This document shows, one piece after another, positions 1 to 6,222 of a stretch of 6,286 bases of DNA. The stretch is from assembly GCA_009782725.1 (NCBI GenBank), contig WRIM01000037.1, positions 1 to 6,286 of the forward strand, written 5' to 3'. Both the position numbers and the translations under genes were made by a program. Under the pieces are notes generated by a model that worked only from the letters and a program-made list of their open reading frames with translations, was not told where the DNA came from and ran no database searches. Numbering within the stretch: position 1 is the first letter of the stretch; every line of letters starts with the position of its first letter. The stretch comes from Alphaproteobacteria bacterium. Lineage in GTDB: Bacteria; Pseudomonadota; Alphaproteobacteria; Rs-D84.

Positions 1-16
1 CATCATTTTTTCATTT

Positions 17-22
17 TATAGT
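17..22 (+). promoter_or_regulatory. possible -10 box for the autotransporter-like gene
   Basis: TATAGT matches the sigma-70 -10 consensus at five of six positions and lies 22 bases before the ATG at 45. The matching -35 box would fall off the left edge of the window, so it cannot be tested. The surroundings are AT-rich, as expected for a promoter. A purine-rich AAGAGAG at 34-40, four bases before the ATG, is the likely ribosome binding site. The -10 call rests on one short motif and is weak. Confidence 0.25.
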
Positions 23-44
23 AGAATCTTTTTAAGAGAGAAAA

Positions 45-3000
45 ATGTTCGGAAAACTCCATAAAATCTTTGTTGTTTGCGGCTTTTTATTCGCCTTTGG
101 CGCGGCCGCGCATGCGGCGCCCGCAGGGTCAAGCGAGTTTCAAATGGCGGCGCAATTGCTGACCGCGGCGCGCGCCGGCAATACGGTCGGGGTCGCGGCG
201 TTGGTGAACGCGGGCGCGAATGTGAATTTTATCGACAATACCGGCCTTTCCGTCGTGTGCACCGCGATTATGAACAATGATATGCGCGCCGCCCAAATAC
301 TTCAGGTTCACGGCGCCGACGCATCCAAATGCGACCAACAGATACGACAATTCAACCAACGATTGCCGAAAGAGGAATCCGGGGGAATGTTCTCGGGGCT
401 CTCCACGACGCAGAGAATTGCATTGACGGTCGCAGGGGCGGCCGTTGTTGTTGGAGGCGTCGTGCTTATTGCCAACTGGCTGGGCAGTCCGCGCAACAGG
501 AACAACGTTGTAAACGGCGGCGGAAATCGTCCGTGCGTCGGGCCGGGATGCGACAATGGCGGCGGCGGTAATAACAATATAGTGTCGACTTGGCCTGCGA
601 ACGGCTTGCCCCGCGGGCCCGCGGAATTGGCGACAGATTTTAATTATCAAGCTGCGCTGGACTTTTTCGGCTCTCCCGATATTACGGGCATTCGCGCACT
701 GGATTTTGCTTATTTCAATACCGCGACGAATGTGTCCGGCGGCGTGGGAGTTCAAAACTATTTGCTGATGATGCATGGATATTCGCCGCTTGCGCGCGGA
801 TATAACGGAATGCGCACAATACGCCGCAACGACGGCACTCCGTTGGTTCTTTCCGGATTGACGAATGCGGCGACCGGCGATGTGCCGGGCGGCGGGCGGC
901 CCGTGTTAACCGCGCTTATTACCGCGAACGGCGTCAATGCATCGGGAAGCTCTGCCGATGTGTGGCAGACTTGGGCGGTGTGTTCCGCGACGAACTCTGC
1001 TGGGTGTTCCGCCGTGGATACAAGCGCCGCGACGATTTCAAGAAAATATTACAATAACAAAGTAACCGGCACGTTTGTCAGTTCTTTGGGGGATTTGACG
1101 GTGACCGAAGACCCTTCGTTCGACCTTTCCGGCAATGGCACGGTATTTAATTCCGGCGCATCAACGGAAGAATCAATGTGGGCGAAAATTATTGCCGGCG
1201 GATATGCGGACGGACGCGCGTTGGGTGACTTTCTTGGCTTTATGCCGAACGGGCAATTATTAATATTCCGGACGGGCGGCGGATTGGATAATACATCCGC
1301 CCCGATAGACGTTCACAATTGGCGCGCGATGCTTATGGCGGCATCGTTACAGGAAACAATCGGGGGATTACAGGTTAATGTTGTCGATACTATTGCGAAT
1401 GCGTCGATTATGCCTTCGATGCGTCTTCGCGGTGCCGCGACTTTGTCGGATATCGCCGCATTGGCAAGCGCGCCGGGCCTTACATCCGCGCAGATGCGCA
1501 CGATTTATGCCAATTTTGTTAACTTTTATTATCAGAATCCCGCAACGGATACCGGGGCGGTGGGTTATACTTCGCCCGGCGTTTATGCGGATATTTTGCT
1601 GAACGGCACCGGGCCGGGGCGGTCTTTTTCTTCAATGCTGATTTTCGGAACCGGGGAATATCAAATCGGATTGGGGCCGGGGCAATCGTTGGCCGTGCAA
1701 GAGGCTACGTTTGAAAATTACGCGCCGCTTATTTATGAAAACCTGAACCAATTGTTTATGTCGGTGGTCGCGGTGCAACTTACCAACGGCACGGCAAGCA
1801 CTACGTCCGTATCGGATTGGGACAGCGCGAATTTCGGCACAAGCGCTTCGGGCCCGGGGCAATACGGACTGTCCGCGTGGTCGGACGGAACGAACACTTA
1901 CGGCGCGCGCGCATGCGGCGTTGCGACGCGCGGCACATCCGCCGTAGATCCATGGTGCTTTGCGGCGGCGGGCGCGACATCGGGCCAAGCGGTTGCGGCA
2001 ATGGCCGGCGCGGTCGGCGTTTTGAACGGTGCTTTCGCGTTTATGAATATTACAAATCAACAGATATTTACTTTGCTTGCATTGACGGCGGACGGATACA
2101 TGTTGGGGACAAGTCCGTCGGGCGCGGGTTGGACTCCGGCCCAATTGACCGGGTATTTGCAAGAAATGTACGTGCTTCCGAACGAATATCAATTGCGCGT
2201 CGACGGCGGCGAGAATTATCTTGATGTGTTCGCCGAAGTATTCGGATACGGCCTTATCAACCTTGACCGCGCGACGCGCGCAGGCACGCGCGTGCATTAT
2301 TTTACAAATACGGGGCGCATTGTGACGGGAAGCGGGAACGCGTATTGGCGCACATCTTCGGTCAGCTCGAACATTGCGGCCAAGACCGCGTTAAGTCTTG
2401 GTGGCGCATTCGGCGCGCGCGCCGCGTCGCTTAGCATTCCCGTGTACGACATAATTGAATCGATCGACGGGTCGATATCGATGCCGCGCGTCTTTGCAAA
2501 TTCCTTTTCATTGACCGGAGACCGTCGCCGCCACATGTCCGCAAATCTTTTAGGCGATTTTAAAATCGATAATAATAACGACACAAAATTGACAAGCGAT
2601 AATTCTCCGATTTCTGTAAACATGTCTTTGCGCGATAACGCAATCGACGACGGATACGGAAACATAGACAAGCTTTCGTTCGGATACAAATCTGGCGGCT
2701 GGAATTTCGGCGCAAAGTACGAACGCAACATGGGAGAGCGCAATATAATGCGTGGCGACGCGTCTAATCCTTTGCTGTCGCTTGCATCTTATGCAATGTC
2801 GTCGGACGTTAAATACGGCGCCGGCGCGTGGTCGTTCGGATTCCGCGGGTTTAGCGGCGCGATAACGGAAGAGGGGCTTCTTGAAAATGACCCCGCATTA
2901 TCGGGGAATTACAATCCCATGCGATTGGGAAGCGTGTATGGAGGCGAAGCATCGGTCGAATATAATGCGGGCATATTCGAAATTGCAAGCGCGGTCGGAA

Positions 3001-3539
3001 ATATGCATGAGACGGATACCATGCTGGGCAGTTATTCCGACGGCTTGATGAATTTGGGCGGGGGCAATACGATGTATATCGATAATGTTGTGACGGTGCG
3101 CGCCAACGATAAATTGAAATTCAACGCGCGGTATACTCATGCGCGCACAGATACGAATATAATGAATGATACCGTCATATTGGGGCTTAGCGATTTGCGG
3201 TCGGACGCCATGTCGGTTGGAATGGAATTCGGCGGATGGTCTTTCAACGTCGCGCGACCGTTGGCGGTGACGCGCGGCCACATGCAATACGCGACCGCAA
3301 ATTATGAATTGGCGGACAGCGATAACGGATACGATTTAATCGCGGATCCGCGCATAGAAAACTTTGACCTTGCGCCGTCGTCGCGCGAAACGCGCCTGTC
3401 GGCCGCTTATCGCGCGCGTCTTGGAGAATTCACAACGGGCGCGGTCGGATTTATATACCGCGACAGCCCGGATCACACCCGCGCATTCGGCAATGAGTCG
3501 ATTTTAATGCTGAAACTGAATCATCGCATTGGGATTTGA
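45..3539 (+). CDS. exported autotransporter-like protein with ankyrin repeats and a degenerate S8 (subtilase) passenger
   Basis: The start has a purine-rich ribosome site (34-40) and gives a clear signal peptide: residues 1-24, basic N-end, hydrophobic core, probable cleavage after AHA at 22-24. Residues about 33-97 hold two ankyrin-like repeats (key words AARAGNTVGVAALVNAGANV and RAAQILQVHGADAS). Residues 124-147 are a strongly hydrophobic Gly/Ala/Val segment, followed by a Gly/Asn-rich linker (about 156-178) with a Cys pair, C164 and C169. Residues about 190-745 resemble subtilase autotransporter passengers: NLNQLFMSVVAV (566-577), WCFAAAGATSGQAVAAMAG (637-655) where families have WC-x-AAPG and GTSMAAPHVAG, NITNQQIFTLLALTAD (668-683), and FGYGLINLDRAT (733-744). 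The HGTHVAG motif is not recognisable, and the best counterpart near 285-295 lacks the His, so proteolytic activity is doubtful. Residues about 820-1164 look like an outer-membrane barrel, with alternating strands and an end of LKLNHRIGI; most barrels end in Phe or Trp, so the final Ile is slightly unusual. I infer a cell-surface protein of unknown ligand. The gene is intact. Confidence 0.8.
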   Translation: MFGKLHKIFVVCGFLFAFGAAAHAAPAGSSEFQMAAQLLTAARAGNTVGVAALVNAGANVNFIDNTGLSVVCTAIMNNDMRAAQILQVHGADASKCDQQIRQFNQRLPKEESGGMFSGLSTTQRIALTVAGAAVVVGGVVLIANWLGSPRNRNNVVNGGGNRPCVGPGCDNGGGGNNNIVSTWPANGLPRGPAELATDFNYQAALDFFGSPDITGIRALDFAYFNTATNVSGGVGVQNYLLMMHGYSPLARGYNGMRTIRRNDGTPLVLSGLTNAATGDVPGGGRPVLTALITANGVNASGSSADVWQTWAVCSATNSAGCSAVDTSAATISRKYYNNKVTGTFVSSLGDLTVTEDPSFDLSGNGTVFNSGASTEESMWAKIIAGGYADGRALGDFLGFMPNGQLLIFRTGGGLDNTSAPIDVHNWRAMLMAASLQETIGGLQVNVVDTIANASIMPSMRLRGAATLSDIAALASAPGLTSAQMRTIYANFVNFYYQNPATDTGAVGYTSPGVYADILLNGTGPGRSFSSMLIFGTGEYQIGLGPGQSLAVQEATFENYAPLIYENLNQLFMSVVAVQLTNGTASTTSVSDWDSANFGTSASGPGQYGLSAWSDGTNTYGARACGVATRGTSAVDPWCFAAAGATSGQAVAAMAGAVGVLNGAFAFMNITNQQIFTLLALTADGYMLGTSPSGAGWTPAQLTGYLQEMYVLPNEYQLRVDGGENYLDVFAEVFGYGLINLDRATRAGTRVHYFTNTGRIVTGSGNAYWRTSSVSSNIAAKTALSLGGAFGARAASLSIPVYDIIESIDGSISMPRVFANSFSLTGDRRRHMSANLLGDFKIDNNNDTKLTSDNSPISVNMSLRDNAIDDGYGNIDKLSFGYKSGGWNFGAKYERNMGERNIMRGDASNPLLSLASYAMSSDVKYGAGAWSFGFRGFSGAITEEGLLENDPALSGNYNPMRLGSVYGGEASVEYNAGIFEIASAVGNMHETDTMLGSYSDGLMNLGGGNTMYIDNVVTVRANDKLKFNARYTHARTDTNIMNDTVILGLSDLRSDAMSVGMEFGGWSFNVARPLAVTRGHMQYATANYELADSDNGYDLIADPRIENFDLAPSSRETRLSAAYRARLGEFTTGAVGFIYRDSPDHTRAFGNESILMLKLNHRIGI

Positions 3540-3548
3540 CAATATGAT

Positions 3549-3648
3549 TTTTCCTGTCTCATTGGTGAGGGTTTTTCCTGCCCCCGGAACGGGGGCGGGA
3601 TAGATTGATCGGCGGCTTTGCCGCCGTCAGCAATCTTGGGTGGGGGTG
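3549..3648 (+). repeat. left arm of inverted repeat flanking the DUF559 gene; three hairpins
   Basis: This stretch starts ten bases after the preceding stop codon and matches the reverse complement of 4053-4163 in ordered blocks: 3549-3556 (TTTTCCTG), 3560-3567 (CATTGGTG), 3574-3585 (TTTCCTGCCCCC), 3591-3604 (GGGGGCGGGATAGA) and 3634-3648 (TCTTGGGTGGGGGTG). It can form three hairpins: CTCA/TGAG around TTGG (3558-3569), GCCCCCG/CGGGGGC around GAA (3580-3596), and CGGCGGC/GCCGCCG around TTT (3610-3626), the last extended by ATTG/CAAT (3604-3607 with 3631-3634). No T-run follows any hairpin, so these are not ordinary terminators. They resemble REP-type palindromes in style. Confidence 0.85.
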
Positions 3649-3662
3649 GTGGGGGAAATATT

Positions 3663-4046
3663 ATGGAACATCCGAAAAATATCGTACGCGCGAAAGAATT
3701 GCGCAGAAATATGCCCGAAGCAGAACGAATACTTTGGAGCAGAATCCAAAAAAATAAATTAGGTTTTCAGTTTCGGCGTCAACATCCCATAGGAAAATAT
3801 TATGCTGACTTTGTATGCATAGAAAAGCGATTGGTTATAGAATTGGACGGGCATCAGCATGGGAATGACGATGCGATGAAATACGATAACGAAAGAACGG
3901 ACTTTATTAAAAGCCAAGGGTGGCAAGTTATAAGAATCCCGAATGGGCATATAAAGAACAAATTGAATGAAATATTGTATTCGTTGCAGTTGGTTTTGAA
4001 TGGTATGGATGATGCAAAAGACTTGTTTTGGGAAAAGTATGATTGA
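3663..4046 (+). CDS. DUF559 family, Vsr-like PD-(D/E)XK endonuclease domain protein
   Basis: The product is 127 residues, a usual length for stand-alone DUF559 proteins. These share the fold of the very-short-patch-repair (Vsr) endonuclease and are thought to cut DNA, though their targets are mostly unknown. Family landmarks are all visible: the AKELRRNMPEAERILWSRI helix region (10-28), GFQFRRQHPIGKYYADFVC (34-52), the core strand RLVIELDGHQH (56-66), YDNERTDFIKSQGWQVIRIP (74-93) and N94. D49, E60 and D62 are the likely metal-binding residues, with H64/H66 and R78 also conserved-looking. I chose the ATG at 3663 because the in-frame TTG at 3618 lies inside the left-arm hairpin and would add a low-complexity Gly stretch; a G-rich ribosome site (GGGGGA, 3651-3656) precedes the ATG. 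The gene is enclosed by inverted repeats and is AT-rich: the two 60-base rows 3901-4020 have 22 and 19 G+C. This suggests a separate origin. No methyltransferase partner is present, so a classical Vsr or restriction role is not supported. Confidence 0.9.
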   Translation: MEHPKNIVRAKELRRNMPEAERILWSRIQKNKLGFQFRRQHPIGKYYADFVCIEKRLVIELDGHQHGNDDAMKYDNERTDFIKSQGWQVIRIPNGHIKNKLNEILYSLQLVLNGMDDAKDLFWEKYD

Positions 4047-4052
4047 TGCCCA

Positions 4053-4163
4053 CACCCCCACCCAAGAACCGCCAAGGCAACAAGTTGCCGGCGGTTCTAT
4101 CCCGCCCCCTTCGCGGCTTTGCCGCGTGGGGGCAGGAAAGCCCCCACCAATGGGGCAGGAAAA
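4053..4163 (-). repeat. right arm of inverted repeat flanking the DUF559 gene; three hairpins
   Basis: Read on the minus strand this repeats the left arm: blocks 4156-4163, 4148-4155 overlapping at CATTGGTG, 4128-4139, 4096-4109 and 4053-4067 pair with the left blocks in the same order. Hairpins are CCCCA/TGGGG around CCAA (4142-4155), GCCCCC/GGGGGC enclosing CGCGGC/GCCGCG around TTT (4104-4133), and GAACCGCC/GGCGGTTC enclosing GGCAAC/GTTGCC around AA (4066-4097). The sequences between conserved blocks differ from the left arm but hairpins form in the same three places. The arm begins seven bases after the nuclease stop codon, so the two arms hug the gene closely. Confidence 0.85.
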
Positions 4164-4171
4164 GCACGGTA

Positions 4172-4196
4172 AAACAAATCAAACAAATCAAACAAA
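4172..4196 (+). repeat. short tandem repeat, 9-base unit AAACAAATC, about 2.8 copies
   Basis: Two exact copies of AAACAAATC lie at 4172-4180 and 4181-4189, and a third begins at 4190 (AAACAAA) before running into the terminator's A-tract. It occupies the gap between the right repeat arm and the terminator stem. No function is evident; it may be simple replication slippage. Confidence 0.6.
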
Positions 4197-4230
4197 AAAC
4201 CGCGGGCGTTGCCCGCGGTTTTGTTTTTTT
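4196..4230. terminator. bidirectional rho-independent terminator
   Basis: CCGCGGGC (4200-4207) pairs perfectly with GCCCGCGG (4211-4218) around a GTT loop, and AAAA/TTTT extends the stem. On the plus strand it is followed by TTTTG and seven T, so it can end transcripts of the DUF559 gene. On the minus strand the A-run at 4194-4199 becomes a T-run, so it can also end the convergent operon whose last stop codon is at 4256-4258. Confidence 0.88.
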
Positions 4231-4255
4231 GATACGCTTAATTCAATAACATGCT

Positions 4256-5758
4256 TTATTGAACTTTCGCATCGCATACGCATACGTTGTTTCCTTGGAC
4301 TTGTCCTTTTACGCCTGTAAAGCAATCATGTCTGAATACCGTTGTACAGTCGCAGGCAGACGCATCGCTTACGCGGAAGTTGCAGTTATAGAAACCGTCG
4401 CGTACATTGCGGAATTGGATGACATCTTTGGCGCGGCAATTCTTTTCCGCCGCTTGGGTGCACCATTCGCTTCTCCGCTTGCATTGGCTCCATTTTCCGT
4501 CTTCGCATATCCGTGTGTTCGTGCCCATACAGCCGTCTGAATTTCCCGCACCTTCTGGGTGACACGGCGTGCCGGTTTTATTATCTTCTTGCGGCCATGT
4601 CGGAGGAGTCACTCCGCCCGGAAGTTTACATGCGCCCCAACGTTGGTTTTCGCACTTTCTTGATTGTCCGGCCGGGCATCCCGTAAAGTCCATCATGCCG
4701 TTTGTGCATGGCTCGGTCGCCTCGAGACATTCTGTCCAAATGTTCCCGATGCAGCGTTTGCTTTTTCCGCCGCCGCAACCAATGCTGACGATTGAGCCGT
4801 CGCACGGGTCACCCGGATTGTTGCCGGCGCTTGGCGTCGGGGTTACCGGATTCGGCTTTGGCGCAGGCGTGACCGGTTTCGCCGCCGGAGTTACCGTCAA
4901 CGGGCCGCGCTTTACAAAGCAATTGTTTTGAGTGGTCATATAGAAATGGAACTCGCCATGCGTCTGCAGATTTTGTTTCGCGGTCGCACAGCTTAGGCTG
5001 CCGCCCGATTGCGTGCCGGTGCACTGGGTCCAGTTTTCAAATCTTCCCTTGTTCGTTGTGATACCGCCAGCATAAGGTGCAGAGGTCGGATATCCCATGA
5101 GCGTGCAAAATTCTGCCGGAGATTCTATAGTGGCATCTTCAACCGTAATTTTAAATGCGGACGATTCGTCACAGTTTTCGAATATGAACAAATAATCTTG
5201 ACCGTTCGCGTCGGTTGCGGACACGCCCAAGAATCCGCTTTCAAGATATCTTGGCGCGCCGTATGTCGCAATGCTGAGATTTCTTTCCGAGAATTCTTTT
5301 TGCCAATCCATTGTTTCCGGGCATTTGCCTTCTTTCAAAGAAACCCATATTTCGGATTGTTCTTCCAATTGGCGGCGTCTTTCGCGCGACTGTGCAAGAA
5401 TTTTTTCTTGGGCTTGGCGTGAAATCTCGTCTTGCGTTTCTTTTATCTTTAATTCGGTTTTTGCGATTTCGTCGTTAAGGCTGCTTATTTTCGCGGCGCG
5501 TTCAATCGCATATATGGATGCGCCGGTGCCGACGACCAAAAGCGCGCCCGCGCCCCACTTCAAACGGGTCAGCTCGGTTTTACACTGATTGTGCTTTGCG
5601 GCCGCAGCGTCGCGTTTTTCGCGCGCATTTTTTAATGCGCGGCTTTCTGTTTGCTCGCCCCGGTCACGATCACGATTACGAGCATACTCGTTATCGCCGG
5701 GCGCCGCCATTGCGGTCAGCGGAATCAGCGCGGCCATTAAGATTGCAAGTTTTTTCAT
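4256..5758 (-). CDS. exported cysteine-rich protein with coiled coil, hydrophobic segment and three C-x-GC-x-C-W-x-C repeats
   Basis: I do not recognise a named family. The start at 5758 has AAGGA (5767-5771) eight bases upstream and gives a signal peptide, residues 1-18, cleaved after AMA. A charged stretch (22-58) leads to C59 and a hydrophobic segment (about 68-85, GAGALLVVGTGASIYAI), then a long charged coiled coil (about 88-136). Residues 145-285 form an unrecognised domain with six cysteines (146, 196, 218, 246, 257, 280). A Pro-rich linker (290-310, TPAPKPNPVTPTP) joins this to three cysteine repeats (319-426) and a C-terminal part with eight more cysteines (433-495). There are 27 cysteines in all; so many behind a signal peptide points to a disulfide-bonded periplasmic or surface protein. 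If the 68-85 segment is a true membrane anchor, the C-terminal bulk would need a membrane topology that the sequence alone does not settle. It is the second gene of an operon, 30 bases after the 95-residue gene. Confidence 0.82.
   Translation of the reverse strand: MKKLAILMAALIPLTAMAAPGDNEYARNRDRDRGEQTESRALKNAREKRDAAAAKHNQCKTELTRLKWGAGALLVVGTGASIYAIERAAKISSLNDEIAKTELKIKETQDEISRQAQEKILAQSRERRRQLEEQSEIWVSLKEGKCPETMDWQKEFSERNLSIATYGAPRYLESGFLGVSATDANGQDYLFIFENCDESSAFKITVEDATIESPAEFCTLMGYPTSAPYAGGITTNKGRFENWTQCTGTQSGGSLSCATAKQNLQTHGEFHFYMTTQNNCFVKRGPLTVTPAAKPVTPAPKPNPVTPTPSAGNNPGDPCDGSIVSIGCGGGKSKRCIGNIWTECLEATEPCTNGMMDFTGCPAGQSRKCENQRWGACKLPGGVTPPTWPQEDNKTGTPCHPEGAGNSDGCMGTNTRICEDGKWSQCKRRSEWCTQAAEKNCRAKDVIQFRNVRDGFYNCNFRVSDASACDCTTVFRHDCFTGVKGQVQGNNVCVCDAKVQ
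4481..4804 (-). repeat. three protein-level cysteine/tryptophan repeats inside the 500-residue protein
   Basis: Residues 319-344, 351-377 and 399-426 share the pattern C, 8-10 residues, GC, 7 residues, C, 4 residues, W, 2 residues, C. Cysteines are C319/328/336/344, C351/361/369/377 and C399/410/418/426, with tryptophans W341, W374 and W423 each three residues before the last Cys. The 7-residue Cys gaps are exact in all three copies. An Arg lies just before the third Cys (R335, R367, R416). Four cysteines per unit suggests two disulfides each. Such short repeats usually act as adhesive or structural surface modules, but that is inference. Confidence 0.75.
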
Positions 5759-5766
5759 TTTGTTAT

Positions 5767-5771
5767 TCCTT
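5767..5771 (-). promoter_or_regulatory. ribosome binding site AAGGA for the 500-residue gene
   Basis: AAGGA on the minus strand, eight bases before the ATG at 5758, within the 30-base spacer after the upstream gene's stop codon. It supports both the start chosen and independent translation of the second gene within one transcript. Confidence 0.7.
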
Positions 5772-5788
5772 TTTTTTTATTTAGAATT

Positions 5789-6076
5789 TTATTGAAGGTT
5801 TCTCAGCTGTTCATTTTTTGCATCAAGCGTTTTGGATTTTTCCGACGCTTTGTTATGCAAGATAATGGCAGCGGTTCCGCCTACGGCCGTCATTCCTCCG
5901 CCGATCCATGCCGCGGTCTTCCAATTCTTTTTGGTTTTCTCGCAGTCTTTGGTTTTGGTTTCAAATTCGGCGGTCTCCCGGTTCAAATCTGAAAGCGTTT
6001 CCCGTTCCGTTGCGGCAATCGCGCCCGAACTTACAGTCGCAATCATCGCGCCGATTAATAGAAGTTTTATTTTCAT
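5789..6076 (-). CDS. small exported coiled-coil protein with a hydrophobic segment
   Basis: A 95-residue product with no family that I recognise. Residues 1-21 are a signal peptide (basic start, LLLIGAMIATVSSGAIA, cleavage after AIA). Residues 23-53 are highly charged and heptad-like, with a single Cys at 45. Residues 55-73 are hydrophobic (AAWIGGGMTAVGGTAAIIL) and residues 75-93 are again charged and helical. The order signal, charged helix, Cys, glycine-rich hydrophobic segment, charged helix is the same as in residues 1-130 of the 500-residue protein encoded just downstream, so this looks like a free-standing version of that module. GGGGGA at 6086-6091, nine bases before the ATG, is the best ribosome site. 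It is probably the first gene of a two-gene operon transcribed from the region right of 6140. A role as an inner-membrane or periplasmic partner of the larger protein is inference. Confidence 0.75.
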   Translation of the reverse strand: MKIKLLLIGAMIATVSSGAIAATERETLSDLNRETAEFETKTKDCEKTKKNWKTAAWIGGGMTAVGGTAAIILHNKASEKSKTLDAKNEQLRNLQ

Positions 6077-6124
6077 GGTTTGTTTTCCCCCAGTTTTTGT
6101 TTAAATACGCATAATGTTTGTTAT

Positions 6125-6144
6125 GTTAACTTATTGCGGTTAAC
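6125..6144. promoter_or_regulatory. two GTTAAC boxes, possible operator
   Basis: GTTAAC occurs at 6125-6130 and 6139-6144, 14 bases apart start to start and each itself a palindrome, in the leader of the minus-strand operon about 50-70 bases before its first start codon. Spaced palindromic boxes next to a promoter are typical of regulator sites, but two six-base words in AT-rich DNA can arise by chance. Confidence 0.25.
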
Positions 6145-6148
6145 GTTG

Positions 6149-6203
6149 CTTATATCATATCATATTTTCCCTGTATAAAAAAGAAAAAAACCATTTTGTC
6201 CAA
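6149..6203 (-). promoter_or_regulatory. AT-rich promoter region of the two-gene minus-strand operon
   Basis: On the minus strand TTGGACA (6203-6197) resembles a -35 box, and TATACA (6177-6172) is a possible -10, but their spacing of 19 bases is longer than ideal. Further downstream two overlapping TATGAT words (6164-6159 and 6159-6154) and TATAAG (6154-6149) are better -10 matches without a good -35. A promoter in this stretch is likely because the operon must start here; the exact boxes are not resolved. Confidence 0.35.
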
Positions 6204-6222
6204 AAATTTTTTGCTAACAAAT

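Noticed and set aside
1632..2297. Long minus-strand open frame (221 codons) opposite the autotransporter-like gene
   Set aside because: Its translation is Arg-, Ala- and Cys-rich with no domain, as expected for the reverse of a GC-rich gene; the plus-strand frame has clear domains.
3540..3648. Left-arm hairpins as the terminator of the large gene
   Set aside because: None is followed by a T-run, and the same structures recur inverted on the other side of the nuclease gene.
3618..3662. TTG at 3618 as an upstream start for the DUF559 gene
   Set aside because: It lies inside the third hairpin of the left arm and would add 15 residues of mostly Gly not typical of the family; the ATG at 3663 has a G-rich ribosome site in front of it.
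3663..4046. A very-short-patch-repair or restriction-modification role for the DUF559 protein
   Set aside because: No DNA methyltransferase or mismatch-repair gene is in the window, and stand-alone DUF559 proteins are common without one.
3549..4163. A classical insertion sequence with target-site duplication
   Set aside because: The bases just outside the arms (3541-3548 and 4164-4171) show no direct repeat, and the enclosed gene is not a transposase.
3549..4163. CRISPR array
   Set aside because: Only two copies exist, in opposite orientation, with a gene between them instead of spacers.
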